Of a stretch of DNA of 64,000 nucleotides, positions 1 through 13,900 are shown one piece after another. The DNA is taken from contig NC_088776.1 in NCBI RefSeq assembly GCF_954871325.1, forward strand, positions 48,316,569 through 48,380,568. Direction: 5' to 3'. How positions within the stretch are numbered: position 1 is the stretch's first letter; each line of letters opens with the position of its first letter. This DNA is from Gordionus sp. m RMFG-2023. Its lineage: Eukaryota; Nematomorpha; Gordioida; Chordodea; Parachordodidae. Under the pieces are notes generated by a model. That model was not told where the DNA came from. It searched no databases and saw nothing but the letters and a program-made list of their open reading frames with translations. The position numbers and the translations under genes were made by a program.

Positions 1-1913
1 CGAAATTATATTTTTTTTTTATTCAATAAACTCCTTATAAAATTGCATAGTTAAAATTAAAGGAGATCAATTCTCTATTATTTATTCCCTTATTTAATAA
101 ATATTTATTATATTGTTATACTACAGAAACAGATACTAAGATTAATTCAAATACAGTTTATAATATAATTCTAGTTTATATAAGAATATATTTATAATCA
201 TCTAACATTTTAACATTAAAATTTGATATTTAATTAATAAATTATCATTAATGGGCAAATATTAAATAGTAGAAAAAAAAACTTTTTATCAATTCAATAT
301 TACATTACTAAATTTAATGATGTTTCATTCATAAAATAGATATAACATAATAAAAGCAATGTACATGTTCTATTAATAATTTTGCATCAGGTGTATTTCC
401 CCCTAGGTCATATTTTTTTTAAAATTATTATAATTTTATTATAAATCTGATTTAAATAAAAAATATTGTATATTTTTTCAATTTTTATAAAAAAAAATCA
501 TAATCTTTTCCAATAATCTTTTCCAGCCTTGTAGAAATATAGCATTGTTAAATCACTTTGATTTCGCGGATTTAAAAAAATGGTGGAATCAAGATTTTGG
601 GCCCAAACAAATATTAACTAAGTTTCGAGATTTCGCCAAAACATGATATCAACAAAATCGAGGTGATTCAATGACATTCTTAGGTTGACTTGTTTCTAAT
701 CAACAATTAAATAACTTTATTGTGATAATCATATCAAAAGCATAACAATGTAAGTAATGATAATAATTGCTGTTGGTGATGGTTTACAACAATCCCATCA
801 CCAACCAATGTACATGGTATGAAGAGATGGAATCCAGGAATAAGAATAAATCAATCCCAAATATATGTAATATACGAACCAAATATCCTAGATGATATGA
901 ATAATGAATTCCTACGCGAATATTAGATTGATCATCTTGATTGACATTAATATTATATATTTTACGCAAAACGTCAACCACGACACCTTCCCCTCTTTAT
1001 TATAATACTTATCCAGTCTGGCGATTTATTCATTAAAATGCACTTTAAGCAGTGGCGTAGCTAGGAATTTTCCTTAGAGGGGGTCCATACATATAAAATA
1101 TGGGGGGATTCGCCCCCCAGAACCCCTTTAACGGACCTTCGGCTTTTTTGCCCGGCCTTTGGCCGGGTTTATCTTACAAATCACCATATCTTGATAATAT
1201 ATATAAATATATTTTTTAAATGCATCAATAATATGTTATTATAATTTATTAGATTATTCTCAATGACTTTATAATAATACTATCCAGAATAATTTCAAAA
1301 GTAATATAATATCCTTCCACAAACATCAAAACCAGAAAAATATAATTCATATAAAATCACTTTTAAGTCTTTTGAACGTATAATCTAAAAAAAATTTTTG
1401 CTCTGGGAGGGGTCCAATCCCGAAAACCACCCCCGTAGCTACGCCACTGACTTTAAGTGTGGTCGAATACAAATCAACTGGTGACGCCCTATTTTGGTTT
1501 CCCATACAATATTTTTTAATATAAATGTAACTCCGATTTTTTAAAATTGTAATGTAAATTGTTTATAATTAAAAAAAGGGAGTGCCACCAGCTGTATATT
1601 GATACACATTTAAATTGATGAATAATCAATCTAGATATTATTATAAATGTCATTGAGTTCATTTGATGACATTAATAGGAAGGAAATTAACGAAGAATAA
1701 GAAATGAAACATAACGATATTTAAGAATTAATATAATGATTTATTCTTGCGGGTCAAACGTTCTAGCTTAAATCTTTTTAAGTTTTTTTATAAAGCCATT
1801 TATTAATAATTTATTAAAATAGAGAAATGCATTTTTTAATTTATGAAAATTAAAAAATATATTATTATATTATATATCTCTATTTTCTCATCCCTCTTTA
1901 AAAAAAATGTAAG
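1..1913. other. noncoding, upstream part of the SEC24 locus
   Basis: Very AT-rich. It presumably holds SEC24 introns or upstream sequence, but I cannot place a secure exon. The acceptor of the first certain exon has a good pyrimidine tract (about 1879-1900) and AG at 1912-1913. A decayed stretch at about 530-660 resembles the GTTGTTAAAC palindromic family. Apart from that and the miniature element at 1050-1449, nothing is recognised. Confidence 0.5.
1050..1449. mobile_element. hAT-type miniature transposon (400 bp)
   Basis: The ends are inverted: CAGTGGCGTAGCTA at the left and its complement TAGCTACGCCACTG at the right. The element is flanked by the 8-bp direct repeat ACTTTAAG at 1042-1049 and 1450-1457, the target duplication length of hAT transposons. 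It has no coding capacity. G/C runs sit just inside both ends, and a palindrome (GCCCGGCC...GGCCGGG) lies near 1150. Related-looking ends occur at 33700-33735 and 36775-37045. Confidence 0.85.
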
Positions 1914-4900
1914 TGAATTGTTCGCCCCGTTTCATAAGATCTACTCTGTATTGCGCTCCTTGTACTCAAGATATGATCAAATCTACTTCTATTCCTATGG
2001 CCTTGACTATTACACCCTTCGCCGAAATGCATCAATCTGAAGTATGTTTAAAAAAATTTACTTATGAATTTCAGATATTAAATTGTATATTATATTATTT
2101 ATATATAACCAAATTATATACACAAAAAAAATTACTACTAATATGGGATGGTAGATTTAGACAATTTTAAATTAAGATTTTCAGCCAAAATTATTCATGT
2201 ATATAATATTTAATTATTTTTAATTTATCTATCATAATAATCATAATAATTTATTAAGCCTATAAAATACAACATCAAATTTTTAACGGCTACTTATAAT
2301 TATATTATATAAAATTATAAATGTTGCAATCAAGTGTCTTTTTAAATTGGAACTTGAAGATTTTGAAACTAATATACTTTTTGGACCATTTTCTTTTTGG
2401 AGGGGGGGGGGGGCTGTTATTTTTTAATATTAAAATAATTTTTGTTGGAACATAAATTTATTATAACGATTATATTTTAAATAACAATTTCGGGCACTTA
2501 AAATATTCAAAAAACAAAATATTTATGTTTAAAAAAATTATAGCCAAATAACGGTATGTAAATAACAATGAAATATATAAAAATTTAATAATCTTTGTTG
2601 ATTAATTTGTTCTGTGTTTGGAATTAAATCTCTATGAATAAAGCTAACATTTAACCTATTTTCTGATGTGGTACTCCTAAGATAGGTTTTATTCTCCTTA
2701 GACGAAAAAGTCCTTTCATTTGTGTTTGTTTTTGGTAATATTACCAAAATATATAGTAGTTTTAATATATTTGGAAAAAATCTAAATTATATTTTAAACT
2801 ATAGATTTAATCTTTTTTACCAAGATTTAAATAAATCAATTGGCCTTCAGATACATTAATAGATAGAATTCAGTTAAATATTTAATTTTTTGAGATCAAG
2901 ATTTATTTCCTTTAACGGATTTATAAGCATGATATTTGTAAATTAATTAGTGACAATTGATGAAACACGGATTTGAGTAGGAATGTGTCCAATGGTTTAA
3001 AAACTATTATTTTATAATAATTCTTAATTGTCTTTTATTTATATTAGAACGATTCGTTTGTCTTGGTATAAGTTGAGGCTTGCGGATTTAAAAATCATAT
3101 AATTTGGCTTTCTCCTCAATCATTTAAATTTCATGAAATCCATGGTCAATAAACTTAAACATCTTTTCTGGCATGTTTTCTGCAGTTTCTTTCTTGTAGC
3201 ACAAGAAGTCTCAGAAATAATTATATTCGGCAAATTTGCATTGGAATGTATTAATAAAGTATTCAATTACACAATTTATGCAATATTTTACAAAAAATGA
3301 TATGAAATTGGCTGAAGCTATGAGAATCGCGGATATTATTATATTATAAATCAGGAAACGAGATAATATCGACCATTTTACGAGATTTATGATTGTTGGT
3401 GTAAATGATTTTGAGATTCGCAAGACTCGACTTGCATTTAGACAAACAAATGGTTTCATTATTAACGTAGACTCATTTGATGATTACACTAAAATAACAG
3501 TTGTTATTCCCTTTTGAGTACATCTTTGACTCAAATCAATTGTGATTCATCAAATAGCTCTCCATTTCAAATACTATTACCTATAAATCCTTTTGAGAAT
3601 ATATTTAAAAATTTAATATTTAGCTAAATTTTATTCAGAAGTTATAAATATATCTAAATATCTATTAAACTCAGAATTTAAATCTTAGCATGAAAGATTA
3701 ATTTTAGTAGATACTTCGTCAAGAAACGCAATGGAAGCATTGCTTACTCTATAATATATTTTGTAGTTTTTTTCCCAAATATATTAAAACTCAACACAGA
3801 ATAAATTATTAAAAAACTGGCGCAATGGCAAAGATCAAATTTCTATTTATGAGATATTTTGATTAACTTTTAAAATTATCATATAATGTTTAATTCTATA
3901 TTTTACTGTGATTTACATACCAGTTATAGCAATAATATTTTTAATAGATATTATATATGCGCTTAAATATTTGAGAAATTGTCATTTTCGATATGATTGG
4001 TTGTAATTTTTATATTGATTAGTTTGATAAATTTTTAATGTTCCAAAAAAAATTATCCATCTCCCCCCAACCTCCTAATTTTACTTATTGTGTTTGGCTT
4101 TCTAAAATCCAATCAATTTTGTGATAATTATAATTAATTTTATTTTCTTGTAAGTTTTTCAAAAAATTATGACAACACTGTTTTATGGAAAGAAGTTATA
4201 TTTATTTACTCATACCTTTTAAGAAGCATGATTTTATTTCCTAAAGAAAGATCATTAAAAAATTTTGCAATATCATAAGTATGATCTTGTTGTGTTGCGA
4301 GTAGGGCTGGGAACCAATAGTAAAAACCCAATATTAACAAAATATTGTATTGGTATTGGGTTTAAAATATTGGTATTGGTTTAAACAATATTTTCTATTT
4401 CTTGTATTGGTATTGGTTTATATTGATAACTATTGGTTTATATTGGTATAAATTCAAATTACTTATTAAAAGGATAGAAATAGTGATTATAAAACCCTTA
4501 ATTTCTAATCTTAAATAAACATGGGAAAAAAAAATCATGATACCATAAAATCAGGGCTAAGAACCAACTCAAAATTTTACTGAATTCAAATTCTTTTTTT
4601 AAACTAGGAATTTATTAGTTTCGAAAACCTCTATATCAAACCATAAATATTACAAACCATATCCCATAACACAAAACAAACCATATCCCATAACACAAAA
4701 CAAACCATAATTTCATAATAATAAAAATAAGAATACGACTCAACTTTCTTTATTAAAAAACACCAACAACAATCTAATATATAATATGTAGAAAAATTAC
4801 AAATCATAAATATCTAATTCTTCATTTCCCAAAGGTCCATTATTAGTTCCTCGCTGACTCTTCATCCCAAAATGGATAACAAAAGAATCCTTCCCCATCA

Positions 4901-7900
4901 ACCCATCATGTGTTCATCACCTTCTCTTCTTCCCCCAAGGAAAACTTAATTCACCTGTCAGAAAATAACTGACATTTGATGTATTATATTAAATTTATTT
5001 CTTCTTTTTTTCAACAGCTACAACACGCCCACCCTTCACAAGCCCAGCGTCCCTCTCTTTGTGGTGGTGTTGTATCGAATCGCCCCTTTGAATTGTATCG
5101 AATCACCTCTTTGAATTGTATCGACTCGCCCATTATAATTGTATTGGAACGCCTTGAAGATGTTCAGGGAATTTATCGAATCAACTTCCCTTATAATGAT
5201 TTATAATATAATAATTCCAGTACATTTCAATATAAAATCGCCAAAACAGACATTATCAATAATGACATGTACATGGGGGTATCTGCATTTATAATCTACG
5301 GAACATTAATATGGACAATGTAATATCCGCAAAACATAATAATTTATTCATTTTAAGACATTTGGGAACAACTAGCTATAATATACATTATTAGGGTATG
5401 ATTCATGGTAATTAGGAAATAATGATTTTACATATAATAATGTAATGTGAAAACATTGTCTATGTGTGAAACGCAATTTCAACACATGTAATTTTCATTC
5501 TATCATGTGAAAAAAAAACAAAGCTACATCTTTATAAATATTTCCTAAAATGAATATAAAAATCCATCTTTAAGTATTAAAAATAATTGCGAAACTTGGC
5601 CGAACAAAGATTATAAATAAAATTACAATACATACGTATATAAATACATTTAATATTATATATGAAGGAACAAATATATAATATGTAGAAAATACAATAT
5701 TTTCCATCTAGGAATTACTCAGTATCCTAAGAAAAATATACCATTTCTACCTAACTCTGTCATCACAATTAGCACAAATTCACAAAAATGTAGAATGCAA
5801 AGTAACAAAAATTGATAATATAATGGGCTATATGGTATATATGTAAAGAATTTTTAATATACCTTCACAATATAAAATAATTTGAGTCTTTTCTTTAAAA
5901 ATATGTTCATAATTAAATAGTAAAATGTGATGTGTTATAAAATTATTAAAAAGATAAAAAAAAATGTATTATGCAGCATAAATTTACAAAAAAAAACTTT
6001 CCCCAGTATGCAAACTAAACAATATTTTCACCTCAAGGCATACCCCTCAACACGGGCTGACCTTATCTGTAAAAATATTTTCCCTTCACATCATTGCATA
6101 CCACACAAATAATATAATAATTGCAAATAAAACTTCTTATAAAAATTTATAATTTAAAAAAAAAATATATATATTAAATATAAAGATTTCATAATTTAAA
6201 AAAAAAATATTATACACCATCTAATGTATCATATAAATTCCTATCCAATTTATATATACACTAAATGCAGACACTAAATCAAAATAACTATCCACATCTA
6301 ACATTATAGATATTATTCTGACTTCATCATACTTCAATTCCTTCAAATTCTCATTCATAATTAAATATATCATATGTTACCTATACAATATATTAACATT
6401 ATAAATAATAATTCATAGTTAAATATATCATATGTTACCTATGCAATATATTAACATTAATTAATGATAAATTATCCCATACATATTCATCCCTTTACAA
6501 ACCCAAAATGCATAATTAAATAATACACACTTTATTACAAACGTCTATATCCATATATATTTTCATAAATTTCACATATTTAAATATTTAACAATCCTTT
6601 CTGTCCTGCTGTTCATGAGGTCTTTCAGCTTCCTATGACGGAATACCTATAACACCATTCAATGAGTTTTAAGGCATACCAAATAATGATCAAAATTAGA
6701 TGTACCATATACATCTAGACATAAGATAATATACCAAATATTACTGTCTTAAATTCCTGATGTTATTTCCATATTTCTGCCTAATACTCATTACCTACTT
6801 TCAATCTTACATTTTTTTAAAGTTAAATATAAAAGTATAGAAATTTTTAAACTCACGTATCTATATAGTTTTTAGTACATTGCATGGTTAAAATTTTTCA
6901 TATAATATTTATACAAAAATTTTGTTTTTACCTTTAAAATACCGAATAACCCTGGAATCGAAACTATCCTATAGTCATCGTGCACCAATTTCGAAAACCT
7001 CTATATCAAACCATAAATATTACAAACCATATCCCATAACACAAAACAAACCATATCCCATAACACAAAACAAACCATAATTTCATAATAATAAAAATAA
7101 GAATACGACTCAACTTTCTTTATTAAAAAACACCAACAACAATCTAATATATAATATGTAGAAAAATTACAAATCATAAATATCTAATTCTTCATTTCCC
7201 AAAGGTCCATTATTAGTTCCTCGCTGACTCTTCATCCCAAAATGGATAACAAAAGAATCCTTCCCCATCAACCCATCATGTGTTCATCACCTTCTCTTCT
7301 TCCCCCAAGGAAAACTTAATTCACCTGTCAGAAAATAACTGACATTTGATGTATTATATTAAATTTATTTCTTCTTTTTTTCAACAGCTACAACAATTAG
7401 GTGATGTGAATATAAAAAATTTTGATTTAATCATGTATTATTTGTATCAACAATAATAAACGTATTGATTTTGAACCATTTTATTTATCACAAAGAACAT
7501 AGCAAAATAAGTAAACTAAAAATGTAACATAACTGTCTATTTATACAAAATATGCAAAAGAATGATATAATTTTAATATAAGAAGAGGAAATAATTTTAT
7601 CTATTTAAGAAGAATCTTGCATGCGCATCCAACTTTTTAGGCACAGACAAGCTTGTATAGTATGCTCATCTAGTGAACAACGTTGGTCTGTTATAACATA
7701 CCGTCCTTCTGAAAAAGCCCTTTCAGAACTAGATGAGGTGGCCGGAATTGCTAGATAATATCTGACAATTTTTGATAATACTGGATATCTATTTTTATTT
7801 AATTTCCACCAATCTAATGGATTTGTATCATTGGAAATTGTGGCTTCATCTACGTATTTACTTATTTCTAAGTTGTTATTATTATGAGGTTTCACCTGAT

Positions 7901-10900
7901 AAATTTTGTCATAAAAGGACAATTTTTTGTTATTTCGTGCTTCATTTGTAAGTTCCGCTGAATTGTTTTTATTTATTTTATAAATATTGTATTCATTAGT
8001 AAGATATCCAATAAGAGTTTCCATATTATTATGTTTTAATAAATGACTTGATAGTTTAAATCTTGGGTCAATCATTGTTGAAATAATAAAGAGGTGTTTA
8101 TTATAATTATAGTATTTATTAAGTTTTGTTAAGGCAGCTAAAGAAGCTGTCTTTAAAATAGCATTAGGATTATTATTATAACTCTCCACTTGCTCAAAAA
8201 TACTGGAATATAAAGGAATAATTGTTGAAATTGTTGGAGTATTAGCACATGAGGCCATCTCTGTAACAAAATTAAATGGTTCCAGAAATTCTCGGTATAT
8301 TTCTATATTATTCAAGGCTAAGGCACTAATATAATTTTCTTGATTGGTATTTTGTAAATGATTGGTATATGTTGTCAAATAGGGTTTGAGCAATATTGCT
8401 CTTTCAAGCATTTGGTATGTTGAATTCCAACGTGTTGGTATATCCAAAATTGGGTGAGGAAATTTTAAGTGTGGATTTTTTTCAAGATATATTTTTTCGA
8501 GTTTATTAAATTTAGATATAGAGAAGTTTAAAAATTTTTAAAAAATTTCTTATTTTTTTTAAAGTTGTATTTAAGGGTTCCAATGCAGCCATGACAGACA
8601 TATGTATAATATGGCAAAAGCATTTGCACACATTATCAAAATTATCTTTTTGTTTTAAAATTTTTAGAAATGCTAAATTATTACTTGCATTGTCTAATGT
8701 AATGCAAAAAAAATCAATTTCAAATTTTACTTTTAATACAGAATTAAAAATATTAATAGAATTATGTGCTGATTTAAAAGGAATAAAATCTAATAAATGA
8801 TTATTTAATTTAAAATCATTATCAATATAATGATTTGTTATACCCATAAAGGGTATTTTATTTGGAGAGGACCAAATGCCTATTGTTAAGGAAAATTTAG
8901 ATGTTATGTTAGAAAGTACAGATTTTAAATTGATAGATAATGTTTCATAATTTCTATTTTTAGTGTTTTTCTAGAAACTAATGTTAGTGAAGGGTTACAA
9001 TATGCTATTAAATTTTTAAAAGTGATATCCTCAACTATTGAAAAGGCTAAATTATTTTGAATGAAAAAGTTTATATTAGCTTTATTATTTATATTATTAA
9101 GTAAAAAAAATTTTATTGTCTTAATTTTTTTACTGCCAATATTTATTTGCTCACATTTCTTATATAATGTTGGGTAGATGGATTTAAGATGTGTCCATAA
9201 TCCTGAGGTTCCGAAATTGGGAAGTGATATTTTTTTTGCATTTATTACAAATTGCCTTTTTTTTATTATCACAAGTAGTATAAAATTCCCAGATTTTTGC
9301 TGAATTTCGTCTTTTATTAGATTTGATAATTCTTCTTGTTCCTTATCGCTATTATTATTAGTACCAACAGCATCTATATTTATTAACTCTATTTGGTCTT
9401 CATTTATTATAATATCCTAAATAAATAGATAAAATTAATAGATATCATGGAAAAAATTTACTTCCATAATAAAAATAAATTATAATTATAAATAACAGAA
9501 ATATTGATATCACAGTAGTATTTGGAAGAAATAACAGATGTAATCAGTTTTTGCAATGAAAGTAAAAAAAATACCACAATATAATTATCCACGATAAACC
9601 CAAATAATTATGTTATTTTTAATATTGGTATTGGTTAAAATTGTATTTAAACAATATATCAAAACCAATATATTTAGGTAATTGGTATTGGTTGTAAAAG
9701 CAATACCAATATTTAAATATATATTAGTTTATATTGGTATTGGTATTGTAAACCAATATTATATTGGTATTGGTCCCACCCCTAGTTGCGAGTTTGGTGT
9801 AAATTCTAAAATATATTAATAAAACAATGGAATCATTAAATAATATAATATATTTTTTAATTTTGTATCATCACATGAGATGAATCCAAGAGTTAAATAT
9901 AAAATTTAATTATATAATATAATATTGAAATATAGATAATAACTACTCGTGAACCTGAAGGCCTTATATTTTCCTTAATCATCTTTTTAAATTCTTCATT
10001 TTGTTTAATAGTTTCATTTGCAATTATTAACGCTACTTCATATTTTGATGAGGAATAATCAGTTATTATAATTTTTTGAGAGAGCTATATATATTTATTA
10101 TATATATATATATATTACTTTTAGATCTTTCTTATTGAATTATGTATATCCATCAGCATTTAATAAAATATAATTAAAATTTTCGCTGGATTAAATATTA
10201 ATACACAAGGAAAATAATGTTTTCAATTTTTGCTAAAATAAGAAATATATAACCTATTTAAAATAAAATCTCTTCATATTATCAAAATTAATTTATAATC
10301 GGTATTTTGCTTAAGGGGTGGGGGGGGGTGAATCTCCTCTCCTGGCTATGGCCCTATTTTGGATATATTTTACATTTGGTAAGGATATAATTAGTTGCTT
10401 GAACATAGGCATTTATTATATATGTGCCATATCTGATTCTGAAAATTTACCATCAGATGATGATGAAATATCAACATTCATGCTTATTCTAATCTATAGA
10501 ATATAAATAATAACATTTAAATTAACGAATTTTACTACAGGACAAAAATAGTGCCTGGTTAAAATAATTCAAAGATGAGATAAAGGAAACAGCTGATTAA
10601 AAAATTCGGATTTATATTAAATTAATATTTTTAATTTTTAAATGAATAAATATAAGAAGATTTTTTTAAATTGAGCTAACGTATAACACAAATGCGTTTG
10701 CCAATAAAGGAACGCATTCACGTTCGTCAAAAATAAAAGGAACGCCATTCATCAGAACGCGTCCAACACATACTATTCTTTAAAATTGCCATATTCAGTT
10801 AAAATCTTATAAAAATTATATCTATAAGGAGGAAATAAGTTTTGGTACTAACACTTTTATAATGCAAATTTGGGTAGCTGGCACCATCAAATAGAGTTTA

Positions 10901-13900
10901 TCCAAAAATAATTACTTAGCCAAAATTGATTAATGATCATTAAATAAGCGAAAATATCAAAAGGTTCAAACCGGTTCACACGAAATTTTATAGGCTCAGG
11001 TTCTGATGAAAAATATCTTTACTGTTCAGTTTAATTTTAGTAACGGTTCAGGTTTGGTTTAAATCTCTGAAAATTTTCTAGAATATTTTTTGGCTAATCT
11101 ATTTTTGTTATAATAAAGCCCTGTAGTGTACGCATGCTTAATTTTTTTTAAATGAATAATTTATTAATAAGTTACCTTATATAATACAAATTTTTTAAAC
11201 CCCTCCAACAATTGTAAAAGAGTCCACTCCCTATCATTGATTTTGGCGCGATGGGCCCTGTCAGATGTAACCGATGCAAAGCTTATATGTCCTCATTTAT
11301 GCAATTCAACGATGGGGGCCGCAAATTTTATTGCCCCTTTTGCAAGACCAACACCGAAGGTGATTTCAACTTTTTAAATTACCACTTTTAACATTTTTGA
11401 TTGATATTTTTTTGTCGATGAAACAAATCTTCCGATTCCCGTGTGCCCTAAACCTGACCCGACTATGTGCCGGATTTAAATAGAATGAGCTTAAAAATAA
11501 ATTACAAAAATGGGCAAAAATAAAAACCTGGGATAGATGAATTTTTTAAAAAATAAATTTATATCATATCAATTAACCAGTTGGAAATTTATACGATGGA
11601 TAAAGATAAAATTTTAACTGAAAATCCTGGTCGGGCATGAAAATTTGGCCTCTCCAGGTCTTAACAAATTATATATGAATTGATAAAGTTTTTTTTAGTA
11701 TTGCACAAGCTTAAAGGATTCTTTTTTTTCATGGTAATTTGGCGCATATATATTTTTTAAATATTTAAAAAGAACTAATAAATTTAAAAATCAAAATTAT
11801 ATGTTAAGTTCCTCCCGAATATTATAATCACTTGGATTACAATGGTAAAAGAGTAGATTTGAGCATTCGTCCAGAGCTTTATTGTGGTTCATTCGAAATG
11901 ATAGCTACCAAAGAATATTGCAAAGTTAGTATATAAGTTATATGTATTTCGTTAAAAAATCTTATTGATATATCGCTTTTGTTACATGATAGCCTTTTAT
12001 TATTAAGTAGACAAGCCTTTTATTATTAAGTAGACAATTATTTACTTAAACTTTACTGAAAAGAAAAAGTAGTACCGGACTTTAACGCATACCATTGCAC
12101 GTTACTTTATTTTAAAAGTTCAGATCGATATATCTTTTATAAAAAGTAATTGTTACTGTTACTTTCCCCCATGTCTACCTTCCTTGACGTTATTCTACAA
12201 GATTTTAAATTCCCAAAATTAAACCTAAAATATTAATTGATAGAATACATTTTAGAATTTTTTTTTAATACACTGAATCGTTATCTATCATTTATATATT
12301 ATTTTTGTTCTTTTTAGAACAACGAATTTCCTAGCCCACCCGCGATCATATTTTTGATTGATGTGTCTTATAACGCTATTAATTCGGGAATGGTAGCGTT
12401 GCTGTGCCAAAATATGAAAAATCTTCTGTTTACTATTAAAAACAAGTTTAAAAAAACAACTATCTTAATTTTTAAAACACGTCTAGAAATATATTAAATG
12501 ATTTACGATTATTTATCATGATTCTTAAACAAACCTTCGATTTATAAGGCTTTGACGCCAAGGGTGTCTTTTAAAGATTTTTTTATTAGTTAAAACTAGA
12601 CTTTTTATTTTGTATATTTTAACATTGATCTTAAACTAAATTAAGATAAATGTATTAAGTCTAGTTTTAACTAATAAAAGAAATTACTACACTCGGCCTA
12701 ATTCCATTTTTTACAAAAAGTATTACCTTTACCCCCCCCCCCTCCGCTTAATTTCCAGCTTTTAGATATGATTCTTATAAAAATTATCTTCAACACTCCC
12801 TCTAAACGAAGACTATGCCATTATAAACAATAATTTATCAGCTAAAAGCCTTCCCCCCCCCAGAATAACCTAGTAATTATGGTTACGATTATTTATTTAT
12901 ATAATTAAAACAAAAACTTTTATAATATTAAATAATATACATATAGCGGTGAAGAATTGGGCAATAAACTCAGAATCGGAATTATAACCTACGATAAAAT
13001 GATCCATTTTTATTTGGCCAGAGTAAACTACAAAATTTAATTAATAATTTAACTTTTTTTTTATTAAAATTTTTTCATTATTGATAATTGCTTAAGGTTA
13101 CGTCCTAAACTTAAAAAAATTTTTTAGCTTTAAAACGTTCATAATTTTTAAGCGTCTTAGCCATGTTTTTATTTTTAGATAAAATAATAATTATTTATTT
13201 ATTTTCATTAACTCGTTTTCGTAAGTGATCTTTTCAAGTTTTGGACATAGTCGTCTAAAACTTAGATTTTTTCATGTTGCAAATTTTTTTTAATAATATT
13301 TTCTTTTTTTAATTTATAGTATATTTACATAGGGTTAGATTAAATTTTTAGTCAATAGCTTACCCGGGTAAACATGGCCACTATTAAACGGGGAATAAGA
13401 AGAAGTAAATAGTAATTTGGGCATAGAAATAAAAAAGAGTGAATTTTATTTTCAAAGATATTGATTTAAATCAAAATTTTATATTTTAACATTTAAATTT
13501 TAATAAAAAAATTATTACCTATTAATCACTTGACCTTTTACCATTAATACCTAAGTGAAAATTATTTAATAGCCTTTCCTATGCTTAATTATTATAATCA
13601 CATTTTTCATCAATTTTGATTTTATATTAGTATTTATTTTTAAATTGTAAATTTTACCAATGACAAATTAAAATATTAAAACTGAAAAAATAAATTTTTT
13701 GTGTCTAAGTCTGTTTCTAAATTTGGATTAGGTTAAAAAGAGAGGAACTTTCTTTCTACTGAAGCTGAAGAAACTGCTATACCCCAAAGAGTTGATTGAA
13801 GATTAGGATTATTAAATTATATTTTAATATCATCAACACTCATATTTTATAATATTTCATATGGAAGCTGAGAACATTATTATACTAAATGTTTCTGATT

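Larger units (their letters stand above)
4619..7395. mobile_element. terminal-direct-repeat (LTR-like) element, no coding frame
   Basis: Two 407-bp direct repeats (4619-5025 and 6989-7395) are identical as far as I can compare them. They enclose about 1.96 kb, and the whole is flanked by the 5-bp duplication ATTAG at 4614-4618 and 7396-7400. It therefore inserted into the hAT transposon and did so recently. The repeats start TTTCG and end CAACA, not TG...CA as in ordinary LTRs. I see no capsid, protease or polymerase frame and no clear primer-binding site. It looks like a short non-autonomous LTR-type element, but the family is unproven. Confidence 0.75.
4302..9784 (-). mobile_element. hAT transposon (BED-finger type), decayed, with a nested insertion
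   Basis: The left end TAGGGCTGGGAACCA and the right end, read inverted, TAGGGGTGGGACCA are flanked by a perfect 8-bp target duplication GTTGCGAG at 4294-4301 and 9785-9792. Both ends carry many copies of TATTGGTATTGGT (4325-4450 and 9610-9775), typical of hAT subterminal transposase-binding arrays. The transposase lies on the minus strand at 7605-9410. Without the 2.8-kb element at 4619-7400 the transposon would be about 2.7 kb, a normal hAT size. It sits in a SEC24 intron on the strand opposite to the gene. Confidence 0.93.
2042..11220 (+). other. 9.2-kb SEC24 intron loaded with transposons
   Basis: Donor GAA|GTATGT at 2041/2042 and acceptor AAAAG| at 11220 join in phase 0 to give [19 protein letters not shown], as the SEC24 family requires. 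About 60% of the intron is the nested hAT at 4302-9784. Other content: a poly-G run near 2400, a transposase scrap at 2538-2747, a TA microsatellite near 10090-10115, and AT-rich sequence with GGTTC/AACGC-rich repeat scraps at 10680-11060. No host exon was seen inside. Confidence 0.85.

Noticed and set aside
780-902. Possible upstream SEC24 exon (frame containing KRWNPGIRINQSQIYVIYEP)
   Set aside because: It loosely recalls the SEC24 segment before VTTxxLVxDQGNASPR (R-LDPDxIPSPIQVI), but the frame closes without a usable donor and the phase does not fit the exon at 1914. Too weak to annotate.
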